Numbered from the stretch's first letter, positions 11,876 through 22,560 are shown. The stretch: 64,000 nucleotides of DNA from Cordylochernes scorpioides (GCA_030710605.1 CP092879.1:40052842-40116841); one strand, 5' to 3'. The notes: generated by a model from the sequence alone, not told the origin. Numbers and translations are program-made.

Positions 11876-13203
11876 CGAGGTGTGTGTGTGTTCAAAAAGT
11901 ATCGCGACTTTTGAATTTTCGCGGGTTACGTATATTCGAATTTCGATCTTTTTGTGACTTTATGTTGGTACTCATGTCTCTCACTTATGCCTACAAGCTC
12001 GGCCATTTTGAATGTTCACTTAATTGTTGACAGCTGCTTTGCTTGCAGGTGTTTTGGATCGTCTTCGATTTTTACCTATTAAAAAAAATGATTCAAAGAA
12101 CCTGTATCAAATTTTGTGTGAAAAACTAAATTAAGTGCGCGGATGCATTCCGAATGTTGACTGTGGCATACGGTGAAGCTACCTTGGACCGAAGCAACGT
12201 TTTATCGGTGGTACAAAATGTTCTCAGAAGGCCGAGAAGATGTGAACGACGAAGAGCGTGCCGGACGCCCGAGCACTTCAACAAAATACGAAAAAATTAA
12301 TGAAGTGGAGAAAATGATATTTGCCAATCGTCGAATCACTGTTAGAGAAGTTGCTGAGGACCTAAACATATCGATTGGCTCGTGCCATTCGATCTTTATC
12401 AATAATTTGGGCATGAGACGGATCGCCGCGAAATTCGCACCAAAATTGCTCAATTGCGACCAAAAACAGCATCGCATGAACATTGCTAATGAGATGTTGG
12501 ACTCTGTCCGCGACGACCCAAATTTGCTCCAGAGGGTCATAACTGGTGACGAAGCGTGGGTTTATTGTTATGACGTGGAAACCAAAGCTCAATCATCTCA
12601 ATGGAAGCTACCGCACGAACCAAGACCAAAAAAAGCGCGCCAAGTTCGGTCGAATGTGAAAGTTTTGCTGACAGTTTTCTTCGATTGCAGGGGCGTGGTG
12701 CATCATGAGTTCTTGCTACAGGGTAGAACGGACAATAAGGAATATTACCTGCAAGTTATGCGCAATTTGTGCGAAGCAATCCGCCAGAAACGCCCGGATT
12801 TGTGGAAGAACAAAAATTGGCTTTTGCACCACGATAACGCCCCTGCTCACACATCGTTGCTTGTGCGCGACTTTTTGGCCAAAAACAACACACTAATGAT
12901 GCCGCAGCCACCGTATTCCCCAGATCTGCCCCCCTGTGACTTTTTCTTGTTCCCTAAACTGAAGAGGCCCATGAAAGGACGACGTTACGCTACGTTTGAC
13001 GAGATAAAGACGGCATCGAAAGAGGAGCTGAAAAAGATTTTTAAAAATGATTTTTTGAAGTGCTTCGAAGATTGGAAAAACCGTTGGCACAAGTGTATAA
13101 TATATCATGGGGATTACTTTGAAGGCGACAAAATAGCTATTAATGAATAAATAAATAATTTTTGAAAAACACAAAAGTCGCGATACCTTTTGAATACACC
13201 TCG
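11876..13203 (+). mobile_element. Mariner transposon, left-arm copy
   Basis: Flanked by TA on both sides. Termini are cgaggtgtgtgtgtgttcaa and, at the other end, ttttgaatacacctcg, with further matching subterminal sequence (agtatcgcgacttttg / aaaagtcgcgatac). Its length of 1.33 kb is normal for mariner. It carries one transposase gene. The mirror copy is 48,359-49,683. Confidence 0.9.
12088..13150 (+). pseudogene. Mariner DD34D transposase, frameshifted
   Basis: The enzyme would cut and paste the element by binding its terminal repeats. The catalytic triad is present: D in TGDEAWVY, D in HHDNAPAH, and D in SPDLPPCDFF, with exactly 34 residues between the last two. A helix-turn-helix segment (EEAGRPST-like, TVREVAEDLNISIGS) precedes it. 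The longest open frame is 12,173-13,150 (325 aa). The true start is probably ATG 12,088, but a TAA at 12,127-12,129 interrupts the N-terminus, and an extra T near 12,200, absent from the right-arm copy, shifts the frame. Family membership is certain; the copy is very probably inactive. Confidence 0.92.
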
Positions 13204-13276
13204 TATAGTGTATGTAATGTTGGAATATTACACAGAATAACAAGGGCTAGAGATGAGCTCGTGTTTGAATAGGAAC

Positions 13277-13290
13277 TTGTACATATATTA
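13277..13290. repeat. Target-site duplication, 3' side of non-LTR element
   Basis: ttgtacatatatta here is repeated exactly at 18,111-18,124. The right arm has a single copy of this 14-mer in reverse complement (48,272-48,285), which is the empty site. Confidence 0.93.
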
Positions 13291-13307
13291 CAACAACAAC
13301 AACAAAA
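13291..13307 (-). repeat. (TTG)n 3' tail of the non-LTR element
   Basis: caacaacaacaacaa on the plus strand directly abuts the target-site duplication. It marks where target-primed reverse transcription began. Confidence 0.85.
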
Positions 13308-13407
13308 GCCTTTATTTAGGGCATTCCGCCCCATACAGGATTCGCCGTATTTACACGTCAACAAGAGGAGAGGGAAGAGGAAACATTTACAACAAAAATA
13401 AGGTTTG

Positions 13408-15783
13408 TTACCTATTTACAGATGGATCATCCTCCAGTATCCTTTGCCCTGCATTCTTTCTCATGCGCCCAGCTTCTGTACAGAACTTAAAGTATTTTTC
13501 AATCAGTAATTTATCATTCAGATCTGAAGAGAGAAGTTGACATATGCTATGGTATCTAAATTGACCAGAGGTAGGGCTTGGGAAAATTTAAGTACGTTTT
13601 TCTGTTAAGAGAGGGCATTGGAAGAAATAGTGAACCAAGTTATCATCCATGAGATCCTTACAAAGTAAACAGTTCCGGCCATTTTCTTTCCAGAAGTCTT
13701 TTCTTTCTTCCCTGAAAAATTGCCATAAAACTCTATGTTGTGCAACTAGTCTTTTGTTGGGAAGCGAGATATTTAATCGTAGGTACTCCTCTGTCATGAA
13801 TGATTCACTCAAAAATTTGTTGTGAGCAAAGTGGGTTGAATCAGTGATTTTCATCTGATCGTTTTGAATTAGTTGGTCTGTGGTAGTTCTAATTATGCCT
13901 GGCAATTCTTTCTGTATGGCTAAGTAGTCTTCGCAGCCCTTCAGAAAGGAATATCCCTTGGAGTCTAGAATTTTTATTAAATTTTGAGTAAAACTGTCTT
14001 CTATTTCCTTTTTCGCGGTGACTTTCCAGAGATAGTTTAAGCAAGCATGAGGTAATCTGCTCGTCTCCATTTTTAAAATCCTGACCCAAAACTTTAATGT
14101 GAGTTTTACAGCATTAAGTTCAGTTGATATTCTTCCACATTCTCTTCTGAGGACAAATCCTGGTGTGAAGTTTGGTAAGTCTAAGAGACGACGAAGAAAT
14201 GCATCTTGGGTATTATTGACTGTCTTCAGCTGGTTGATTGCCCACATTGGTGCCGCATATAGTAAAGTAGGAAGAACAATAGTGTCAAGAAGTTTCATCA
14301 CTGAGGTAAAGGACTTTATTCGCGCCTTTGTAAGGATTCTCCAAAGTGCATTAATTGCATTCAGTGCTTTGTTTCTAAAGTATTGGGAAGCATATTGGGT
14401 CGAGATTTTTGTAGTCAGAGGGTAACCCAGATATGTATACTTAGCTACTATTGTCAGGGGTTGCTGACCCCAAAACCATGTCTCGGAACGAGCTGTTCCT
14501 CCACCGTTTCTAAACACCATTATTTTAGATTTATTTTGGTTTAACGTTAGGCAGTTCTCTTCTAAGTACTTTTTAAGTAAGTTAATCTTCAATTGCAAAT
14601 TTATTTTCGATTCTCCTAAGATCACTATGTCGTCTGCATACAGTAAAAGGTGTATAGTTCCATAATTCTCAAGATTTATGCCTGGCAATTCTGATTCATC
14701 GAACAGGGGTACCAGATCGTTTAGGAAGAGAATGAATAAATAAGGTGACAACGGCTCCCCCTGCAATACTCCCGCTTGTATTTTGATAGCCTCCGTGAAG
14801 GAACCCCGCCATCTGACTGTTGCCGTCATTTGGGTATAATAGTTCTTAATTAGTTTAATAAATCGACAGCTCAGACCATTTAATGCTAATTTTTTCCAAA
14901 GTAGATGGTGCGGCACAGTATCAAAGGCCTTCCTTAGGTCAATGAAGAAGGCATATAACTTTCCCCTTCTACGGCTAAGGGTCATTTGAATTAATGATAT
15001 GAGCGTGAAAATGTGGTCCTGACAGGAGTAGCCTTTTCTAAAACCAGCCTTATTTTCTGCCAAAATTGACTTTCTCTCCATCCAATCATTCAATCTTGTC
15101 TTCAAAATAGATGTAAATAATTTCGATAGGTTAGAAATCAGGGATATTCCTCTGTAATTTGACGGGTTGTCCGGGTCTCCATTTTTAAATATTGGGTGGA
15201 TTATCGTTTTTGTCCATTGTTGAGGAACTTGGGATGTCCCTAAGATTTTATTGAATGAGTTCCTGAGATAAATTGTATGTTCTTCTAATAAATATTTAAT
15301 CGCTTCGTTAGGAATTTCATCAAGTCCTGTAGCCTTATTTTTACCCAATTTGGAAATTTCCGTGGTGACCTCAGTTAGAGATATTTCACAATCTAATTCG
15401 GGGTCAATGTCCAATATCTCAAGTGGTAACTGTACAACTTTTGTTAAATTTGAACCAAGTAACTCCCGATAGAAGACCTGCCAGTCTGCAGTAGAAATTT
15501 CACCTTGTAGGTTATTCCTATATTTAAGTGAATTAATAGTCTTCCAAAATTGGGAAGGATCCTTTACATTACTGAGGATAACTTGAATTTTGTCAGTATA
15601 TTCCCTTTTTTTGAGCTTTAGGATAGCTGAATATTTCTTCTTACTCGACAAGTATGCAATTTTATCGGCCGAGATATTATGTTTTACGTATAATTTCAGA
15701 TTTTGTTTCATTTCCATTTTAGCCAAATAACAGTCTTTGTCGAACCATGGCTTAGATTTTATATTTTTTGTTTTTGCCTCCAT
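13408..15783 (-). pseudogene. Non-LTR ORF2, reverse transcriptase and C-terminal part
   Basis: The open frame runs 15,783-13,588. It then resumes in the same frame after one TAA (13,590-13,588) to a stop at 13,408. Reverse transcriptase motifs are in order: PIFKNGDPDNPSNYRGISL, FFIDLRKAFDTVPHHLLW, GVLQGEPLSPYLFILFLND, and the catalytic YADD in LLLYADDIVILGES. The thumb region follows. A Cys/His cluster ends the protein (CLLCKDLMDDNLVHYFFQC). The enzyme would copy the element RNA at the nicked target. The N-terminus joins the endonuclease part by a one-base frameshift near 15,770. Confidence 0.92.
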
Positions 15784-16268
15784 CCGCGTCCCGAGCGTAA
15801 CATTGCTGTTTGAATTAATCCAGTAAAATCCTCAGCCTGAGTATCAATTGTGGAGTCAGCTGGATGTTCGGGAGTTAATTCTTTTAAAGTTTCTATATAT
15901 TTTGGGTTTTTATCTACTGACCAGGAAAATTTAATTTTGGCCCTAGGCTCCATGTAACAATTTTCAGCTTTATTATTAGGGCCGATAAACTTTAAAATTA
16001 TTGGTAAGTGATCCGAATATGGCATACAACCAATTTCAAAGTCTGCTATGTGTTCAAGCACCGCAGGTGAGACAATCGCCAGATCTAACACAGAAGAGCC
16101 TCTTCCGGAGATGAATGTAAATTTACCACTTTTATCATTAATGGATCTACCATTTATTATAGTTAAGTGATTTTTATCAAGAAAGTCAATAAATATTTCC
16201 GCTTTGGCAGATTTTGTTAGATCACAGGAATTTCGGGTGGTTGAAATAAGGTTTGAAGTATCTATCAA
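15759..16268 (-). pseudogene. Non-LTR ORF2, second half of AP endonuclease
   Basis: Continues the endonuclease from the upstream frame after a one-base shift in a G-run near 16,280. It shows FTFISGRGSSVLDLAIVSP and the conserved SDHLPI motif that carries the catalytic His/Asp of the exonuclease-endonuclease-phosphatase fold. A further shift near 15,770 joins it to the reverse transcriptase. In an intact element these would be one protein. Confidence 0.88.
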
Positions 16269-16759
16269 ATTATGGTAACCCCCAGGTTGCCAATACGGAC
16301 ATTCAGGTCGCCGACCAGTATTATTTCAAACCCGTTATATATCTTATTTTCCATCAAATGAAATAGTCGTCCAAGTTTTGTAGCATGCGTATCGTTTGGG
16401 GGTAGATATACGAATATTACACAGATCGCTGGTGAGTCATTGTCTAAACTTGGATTGAGTGTGACTGCAATCCAAGAGGTTTCGATTTCAACATTGTCAA
16501 TTTGGGGCTGTAGTTGTTTATTTATGCCGAGAATTATACCTCCGGAGCCTCTCCCTTTATCTGATGACTTTACAGCAGGTGATTGATACATTCCGAAGTT
16601 CGCCAGGTTCAAGTCGATATTGAAGTGGCACCAAGTTTCTGTAAGCGCGAACATCTCAAATTGTTTCAAATATTCGAACAGTGGAAAGAGAGAATTTATC
16701 CTAAAAAAGCCGTTTATATTCCAATACATGAATCGTTCGTTTTTAGCTATGTCAACCAT
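16265..16759 (-). pseudogene. Non-LTR ORF2 start, AP endonuclease first half
   Basis: The start Met at 16,759 precedes YWNINGF, the LTETW motif with the metal-binding glutamate, GRGSGGIILGI and VGDLNVRIGN (GDxN motif). These are the ordered motifs of apurinic-like endonucleases that nick the target DNA for non-LTR retrotransposition. The frame breaks near 16,280, after which the next frame carries the rest. ORF2 lies about 200 bp downstream of the ORF1 stop. Confidence 0.9.
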
Positions 16760-16966
16760 TGGTTTTATTTTTTCGATCTTGATTTTATTATGTTTCAGAT
16801 TTGTGCCCTTGAGTTGACTTTCTTTAATAGTATGAGTCTTGCTATGTGAAATATGAGGAGTTCCTGTGAGTTGAGTTTTGTTTCTAGATTGTACATCTTC
16901 ATTTGTATGTATTTTATTACCTGAAAAATTACATCTATTTACAGAGATCCGCTGGTGTGCCTCTAG

Positions 16967-17923
16967 CTATATTAATTCTCCTTTGGCATTCACCACCTGT
17001 CCCTCCACTACCATGTAGTTAATACCGTTTAGGAGAAGTTTATTATCCCTCAACTTCGACCCTATACCTTTCCTGTAAAGTTCCCTTCTCTTTTCTATCA
17101 AGATTTTTCTCTGCTCTCTAATCTGGGGGCTGTAATCCCTGCTCATAAAAATATTGAGTATTCGAAGTTTGGATGAGTTCTTTAGGAGGCTTATTCTGGA
17201 CTCGTGATCAGGAACTTCAATCAGAATAGGCGCCTTTGGTCCCCTGCCCAGGCGATGACATTCGGCTATTACCACATCATCAGTAATCTGCATATCTTCC
17301 GCCATTAACTTCTTGACCTTTTGTAGCAGCAATTCCCGACTGTCAGTCTCTGCTGACTCAATGTCATAAATTATTAAGTTGTTTTCTCGGGCTCGTCTCT
17401 CCAAAGCATCCGCGCGTTCTTCCAGATTCCTTATTTTTAGGGTATTGTGAGAAATTAGCCTCGTATTAGTCGCCAGTGCATCTGTGCACGAAGCTATAGA
17501 TGTTTCAATTCCCGTCATTCTTCGTTCCCAATCCTCCATCTTCTGCTCAATATTAAGCAACCTTGCATCCATTTTCTCTCCCAATCTGTTCACTTCAGCC
17601 GAAAGGTTAATTATCAGTTGCTTTAAATCGTCCATTGGTGCCTGGTCTGGAGTTGAGTTAGGTATATTTGTCAAAGTGGTCTGTCTTTTCGGCCCTGGAT
17701 TTAGTTCTATACATCCAATTATCAATAAGGCCGTGATCACTTTTAGCCAGTAAGCCATCGAACAGTGCTTCAAAGTTACACCAGTTCTATCCCTGTAATA
17801 TTTCATCTTATTGAGTTTAGTCTTAAAATCGGCAAATTTTACCGTAAGCTCTATTGGCCTTGTTATGCAAATCACCATGTATAAAACAATCATTAAATAT
17901 GCAATTTTTGCAATTAATCTCAT
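16967..17923 (-). CDS. Non-LTR ORF1: 2A-like leader, coiled coil, RRM-like domain
   Basis: Intact 318-aa ORF. Residues 1-20 are hydrophobic (IAYLMIVLYMVICI). A second hydrophobic stretch (about 56-70) runs into GCIELNPGP at 70-78, closely matching the 2A consensus D(V/I)ExNPGP except Cys for the first Asp. 2A motifs make the ribosome skip a bond between the last Gly and Pro, and are known in some APE-type non-LTR retrotransposons. Residues of about 100-170 look like a coiled coil (EVNRLGEKMDARLLNIEQK). ENNLIIYDIES, VIAECHRLGRGPKAPILIEV and a basic C-terminal part resemble the RRM and C-terminal domain of L1-type ORF1 proteins that coat element RNA. A Met at residue 56 could start a short form beginning just before the 2A segment. 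Confidence 0.85.
   Translation of the reverse strand: MRLIAKIAYLMIVLYMVICITRPIELTVKFADFKTKLNKMKYYRDRTGVTLKHCSMAYWLKVITALLIIGCIELNPGPKRQTTLTNIPNSTPDQAPMDDLKQLIINLSAEVNRLGEKMDARLLNIEQKMEDWERRMTGIETSIASCTDALATNTRLISHNTLKIRNLEERADALERRARENNLIIYDIESAETDSRELLLQKVKKLMAEDMQITDDVVIAECHRLGRGPKAPILIEVPDHESRISLLKNSSKLRILNIFMSRDYSPQIREQRKILIEKRRELYRKGIGSKLRDNKLLLNGINYMVVEGQVVNAKGELI
17690..17713 (-). other. 2A-like coding motif (GCIELNPGP region)
   Basis: The codons for I-E-L-N-P-G-P end at 17,690. The predicted skip lies between Gly77 and Pro78. The motif is preceded by leucine/isoleucine-rich residues (TALLIIG), as in known 2A sequences. Function is inferred; the Cys for Asp change may weaken it. Confidence 0.65.
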
Positions 17924-18110
17924 TTTGTTTCACCGTTAACTTTCTTTCACTTTTCAATATGATATATGTAGTATTATTTAGACTATCGAATTTGAGAAAT
18001 CAAAAAGCAAGAAGAAAATATTTTTAGGTCAAAAGAGAAAGAAATAAAGTACACTTATCTGGAGCCGAAGCGCGGTGCGACCGTCCAGCTCTGCCTCCTA
18101 GCGGCGAAAT

Positions 18111-18124
18111 TTGTACATATATTA
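18111..18124. repeat. Target-site duplication, 5' side of non-LTR element
   Basis: An exact copy of the 14-mer at 13,277-13,290, directly after the 5' end of the element (gcggcgaaa). Confidence 0.92.
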
Positions 18125-18448
18125 ATATAATGTTTATTGTTTTTGTTGTTTTCATGTAGAAACATATACCAGGATTTGTTTTGTATAATTGCTATTAATA
18201 ATAAATAATATGTAAAGTCAAATTGGTTACGGATTCATCCTTCTTACTTACTCTAATTACATAACATATAATGCGCATATATGGAATTCTTTTACATAAA
18301 TGTACTTAATAAGCCACAATGCTTTTATTGTGGCTTGTTCTGCATAAATTAAAATTGATGTGTTGGCTTCAAAAGTATTTTCAGTTGCATTGTCCTAAAC
18401 ATTTTCTCTATTTCTTACGCTACGTGTCATTATATTCTCCATAGTATG
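18125..18448. other. Gene-free spacer, mirrored at 47,948-48,271
   Basis: AT-rich. Includes a small hairpin ccacaatgcttttattgtgg at about 18,316. Nothing else is seen. Confidence 0.5.
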
Positions 18449-18662
18449 TACACTGGTCCACAAAATCAAAGGAACAACATATTATTTTCATTTATCTAAA
18501 TTTTTTTGAACATTTATCAATGAAATTTTATACACAAATTTATCATTCCATTATTGATTAGAATACCCGAAATCAAAGAATTCTAACACGTATTTTATGC
18601 AAATTAGCCGGTCAAGCAATGATCTTCTTGCAGTCAGTGCATAAATATCTTGGATATTGTTG

Positions 18663-19396
18663 TTAATATGGGGTGTGATCGCCTTTAACTGATAGACAGG
18701 CTCTACATCGGTGACCCATACTAAGAATTAGGGAGTTTATCAGCTCCTGTGGAATCAACGCCCACTCTTGTGTTAAGGCTGTTTCTAGCTCATGAGTGTT
18801 TCTAGGAGGGGTTGGAGGGATGAGATCCGCCGCCCTAGGTTTTCCCATCATGCTCAATGGGACTTAGGTCTGGGGATCGAGCTTGCCAATTCATCCGAGC
18901 AATTGCATGGTTTTGGAGAAAAGTGTCGACCACACCAGCCTTAGGTGGACGGGCATTATCATCCATTAGAAGTAAGTTTTCTCCCATTTCCAATGCTTTA
19001 GGCATCACATATGCTGCCAAGATCTCGTCCCGATACCTCTGTCCAGTCAGGGTTCCTTGCCGAAAAATATAGAGTGCTGTGCAACCGCCCAAGAAGATTC
19101 CAGCCCAGATCATAAAACATTGGCTTCTGTAGGGATCCTTTTCAACCTTATTTCGGGGATTATTTCTGGCTCCTACCTCTCTCCAGACAAAGACACGACG
19201 ATAATAGCTGTTTAGAGAGAATCTGGACTCATCAGTGAGCATTACACGTCTCCATTCATCTGGATTCCAGGCGACATGTTGTCTGCGCCAAAGTTCCCTT
19301 GCTCTCTTTTGAGGTGGTGTCAACGGCACACATATTATGGGTCGTCGAGCATAGAGGCCCTTCATGTGAAGCCTGCTGCGTATTGTATCAGTTGAA
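18663..19396 (-). pseudogene. Tc1-like DDE transposase, N-terminally truncated
   Basis: Genuine sequence runs from TDTIRSRLHMKGL (about 19,396) to ARSPDLSPIEH and, after a two-base deletion near 18,850, on to GHRCRACLSVKGDHTPY and a stop at 18,663. Catalytic residues are seen: D in LTDESRFSL, D in MDDNARP, and E in SPIEH. The N-terminal paired-like DNA-binding domain is missing; the first 66 residues of the longer open frame are antisense of the opposing copy. About 240 of the roughly 340 residues of the family remain. It cannot be autonomous. Confidence 0.88.
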
Positions 19397-19723
19397 ATGG
19401 GAGAAAACTTTCTTCTAATGGATGATAATGCACGTCCACATAGGGCTGATGTGGTCGACACTTTTCTCCAAAACCATGCAATTGCTCGGATGAATTGGCC
19501 AGCTCGATCTCCAGACCTAAATCCCATTGAGCATGTATGGGAAAACCTAGGACGGCGAATCTCATCCCTCCAACCCCCTCCTAGAAACACTCATGAGCTA
19601 GAAACTACCTTAACACAAGAGTGGGCGTTGATTCCACAGGAGCTGATAAACTCCCTAATTCTTAGTATGGGTCACCGATGTAAAGCCTGTCTATCAGTTA
19701 AAGGCGATCACACCCCATATTAA
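19397..19723 (+). pseudogene. Tc1-like transposase, C-terminal third, inverted duplicate
   Basis: Starts GENFLLMDDNARPHRADVV and contains SPDLNPIEHVWENLGRR, then the same C-terminus as the minus-strand copy (LSVKGDHTPY). It carries the second Asp and the Glu of the DDE triad but not the first Asp. Here the EHVWENLG region lacks the two-base deletion of the other arm. Confidence 0.88.
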
Positions 19724-19992
19724 CAACAATATCCAAGATATTTATGCACTGTCTGCAAGAGGATCATTGTTTGACCGGCTAATTTGCATAAAATACGTGT
19801 TAGAATTCTTTGATTTCGGGTATTCTAATAAATAATGGAATAATATATTTGTGTATAAAATTTCATTGATAAATGTTCAATAAAATTTGAGACAAATGAT
19901 AAAAATATGTTGTTCCTTTGAATTTGCGGACCAGTGTAAAAACATAACTATTTTTGAAAATAGAGAAATCCATACTTAAATCATTAGATAAT

Positions 19993-20709
19993 AAAAAGGC
20001 ATATATTGGATTTAATAAAATATTTATTTGCCAATATTTCCTTTTGCTAAACGCCAACCTTTGTCATGGCATTACATTTTGTATAAAAAAACTCTTGCTT
20101 TTTGTTGAGTTTGTTTATAAACGGTAGGATAAAGAAAGTTCCCGAACTTTCAAAAAATAAAATATAAAACAACTTTTTAAAAATGTAAAATAAATTTCGC
20201 TATAAAGAACAAAGCCTAAACTATAATATAATTTAGGAACGCCAGTAAATGCGCATGCGTAGTTTTCATTTTAGGCATAATTTTGTTGTAAGTATTTAGC
20301 TCGCGTCGGTTTCTGCAATGTCATCATTTGAGCAAAGGTGAAATATTAAATTATTTAAACCACTTGTACATAATGAAATGCCTTGATAAAGGTTTTCAAT
20401 ACAAAATCTGATTTTTATTATATAATACATAACTATTTTTGAAAATAGAGCAATTCATACTTAAATCATTAGATAGTAAAAGGTTAAGATATTTAACTTA
20501 TTCTGATTGTAATTTTCATAATAATTTTTTCATGCACAATTTTTTTTTCCCACCTACTTTGTATTTTAAATGATTTTAACTGTGATATTATAACACTATG
20601 CGGCGTTGAGTTTGTGAATACAAAAATGTAATGCCTCGATAAAGGTTAGCGTTCAGCCAGCCGAAATATTGGCAAATAAATCTTTTATTCAATCCAATAT
20701 ATGCCTTTA
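19993..20709. mobile_element. Long foldback MITE, left-arm copy
   Basis: Starts aaaaaggcatatattggatt and ends ccaatatatgccttta. Subterminal segments gccaacctttgtcatggcat and atgcctcgataaaggttagc are inverted relatives. The interior is 500 bp of AT-rich non-coding DNA. A segment 'aatagagcaattcatactta' occurs both just outside and inside. The mirror copy is 45,686-46,402. Confidence 0.7.
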
Positions 20710-21060
20710 TATTATATAATACATAACTCTGTATAGCGAATATAGAAGGGCTAGATTATAGAGTATAGAAAGCAATCACGGCTCAGTATATATATTATAA
20801 ATCTTCCATGTGGCCATATATATCACATGGAACTGAAGCAATTTTTTATGCTGCCACCAACAAAGGCGTCACTCCATCACTGTCCAACAATTTTTACATC
20901 GCACACACAAGTCTTTAATTAAGTTTTCTTACAGAGGAGATATTCATTTTCTCTAGACTCTCAATATCCATGTGTGGGAGAGATGGGCAAAATGTAATCA
21001 TATTACATTTTATATAATTAAAGTTATTGGATAGATTCGAAAGATAAACTACTCTGAAAT
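20710..21060. other. Gene-free stretch
   Basis: AT-rich. No ORF or repeat border is recognised. Mirrored near 45,340-45,685. Confidence 0.45.
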
Positions 21061-21061
21061 G

Positions 21062-21265
21062 TAATCAATAATAAAAACCGAACTTCGAGTATAAGTTTCC
21101 TGTTTTATTTATACATTCTTTCAAGATTCCAGGTATTATAAGCCCTTCTGCAGAGGTCTATATGACAAAATATTCTCCTGTTAGAAGGTTTATAATATCC
21201 TAAAGCTATAGAGAATATATTAATAAAGCAGGAAACCTATATTCGAAGTTCGTTTTTATTATTGC
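21062..21265. repeat. Inverted-repeat element
   Basis: Arms aaaaccgaacttcgagtata and tatattcgaagttcgttttt flank about 130 bp that includes cttctgcagaggtctatatg. The layout resembles the hairpin at 24,904. Mirrored near 45,130-45,330. Confidence 0.6.
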
Positions 21266-21950
21266 GTAAGTTATTGAATAGGTACAATATATAATATAGA
21301 TTAGAAACACAATGTAAATATAAATACCACCTATCTAAATATATTATTTATCAATTACATATATATTTGTTAAGATACAATATGTATTATAGATTATAAA
21401 CACAATGTAATAGGACCTAATCAAATACACTATTTATCAATTACATGTAATTTATAAGGTAAAATTTGTATTATAGATTAGAAACACAATGTAATAGGAC
21501 ATATACAAATATACTATTTATCAATAACATGTAACTGATAAGGTACAATATGTAATATAGATTATAAACACAATGTGTATATAAATAAGACCTATAAAAA
21601 TATACTATTTATAAATTACATGTAATTCATAAGGTAAAATATGTATTATAGATTATAATATGATGCACTAGCGCGCCATCTGTTATCAAATTTCCATTTT
21701 TCCATTGAAGTAAGGGCAGTAGAATTGTTTAATTTCAAAAAGAATCTTACGCGTTTAAAATAGTTTCGAAATTTGATTATAGATTATAAACACAATGTAT
21801 ATATAAAAAATACCAATAAAATTACACTATTTATAAATTACATGTAATTCATTAGGTACAATATGTAATATAGATTGCACATAAATAAACACAAAGCATA
21901 AAAAGATCTATCCAAACACACTATTTATTAATTTGGATTTGGTCTTATTA
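21266..21950. repeat. Tandem AT-rich array, roughly 90-100-bp unit
   Basis: Units share ataaacacaatgta, actatttatcaattacatgt and aaggtacaatatgtaatata. An unrelated insert with gcgcgccatctgttatc lies near 21,670-21,760. Mirrored at about 44,440-45,115. Confidence 0.7.
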
Positions 21951-22560
21951 CCTTGTGTTTCTATTCTATAATTCAAATCGTACCCTATCAATAACCGGTA
22001 ATTGTATAAAATGTAACCCCAATTACATTTTGAGCATCATTGATGTGTAGAAGTATATGCGAACGCAATCTTAGTAAAATTATCGGATAGTGTTCTATTG
22101 CTTCTTATTAGATTCTATAAGATTTTTTTTTAATGTATGTAACAAAGCCATTGTTTTTAGTTAGTTCCAAATAACTTTATCATCATATTTACAATATACT
22201 TTGGGGAATGGTTATGTACAGGGGTTCATTTACAATTATAATTTATATTTATGTCGTTGGGTCCGGATTCTCAGGTCCTTGGGGATGTTGTTCTTGAGAA
22301 GGTTTTGTCAGGCTTGCTTGATGTTCAAAGTGGGTTTAATTTTCCTTTTTTTTCCAACTTTTCGTCATTTTGGCTTAATTGATGGAGAATTTGTCTAGGT
22401 TTTAAATTTCTTATTTTCCTTAGCCATTGTTTTTTAACATTGAGCTATCCATATTCATTTTTAAAAATATAAACAGAGAATTTTTATGAGTGTCATGATT
22501 ATAATTTTATTTACTTTATACTATATTATATACTTTTCAAATAAAGCAACTTTCTATTAC
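21951..22560. other. Gene-free stretch with Helitron empty site
   Basis: Holds a 65-codon open frame (22,201-22,398) that is conserved in the mirror arm only because the DNA is duplicated; no domain is seen. The dinucleotide junction 22,525/22,526 is the empty site of the right-arm Helitron (42,643-43,868). Confidence 0.55.

Larger units (their letters stand above)
13291..18110 (-). mobile_element. APE-type non-LTR retrotransposon, full length, left arm only
   Basis: A 4.82-kb insertion on the minus strand with a 14-bp target-site duplication. The 5' end is near 18,110 and the 3' end is a (TTG)n tail at 13,291. It has ORF1 (16,967-17,923) and ORF2 with an apurinic endonuclease followed by reverse transcriptase, the order seen in CR1/Jockey/L1-like clades. 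The short microsatellite tail and lack of RNase H favour a CR1-like relative (inference). ORF2 has two frameshifts and one internal stop, so this copy is dead. The mirror position 48,272-48,285 is empty, so insertion followed the duplication, or the element was lost precisely, which is unlikely. Confidence 0.92.
18451..19936. mobile_element. Rearranged Tc1-like transposon with about 540-bp inverted arms, left-arm copy
   Basis: TA-flanked ends cactggtccacaaaatcaaa and its mirror ccagtg at 19,931-19,936. Both ends carry the same 3' third of one transposase in opposite directions: 18,451-18,983 and 19,394-19,936 are inverted copies around a 410-bp unique centre. The 5' half of the gene has been replaced by an inverted copy of its own 3' half. 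The mirror copy is 46,458-47,945. Confidence 0.85.

Noticed and set aside
12202..12896. Several open frames antisense to or overlapping the mariner transposase
   Set aside because: Shadows of the real transposase frame.
16583..17753. Plus-strand open frames over the non-LTR element
   Set aside because: Antisense shadows of ORF1 and the endonuclease.
22201..22398. 65-codon open frame mirrored at 43,996-44,193
   Set aside because: Conserved only through the palindrome duplication; low-complexity hydrophobic translation without domain.
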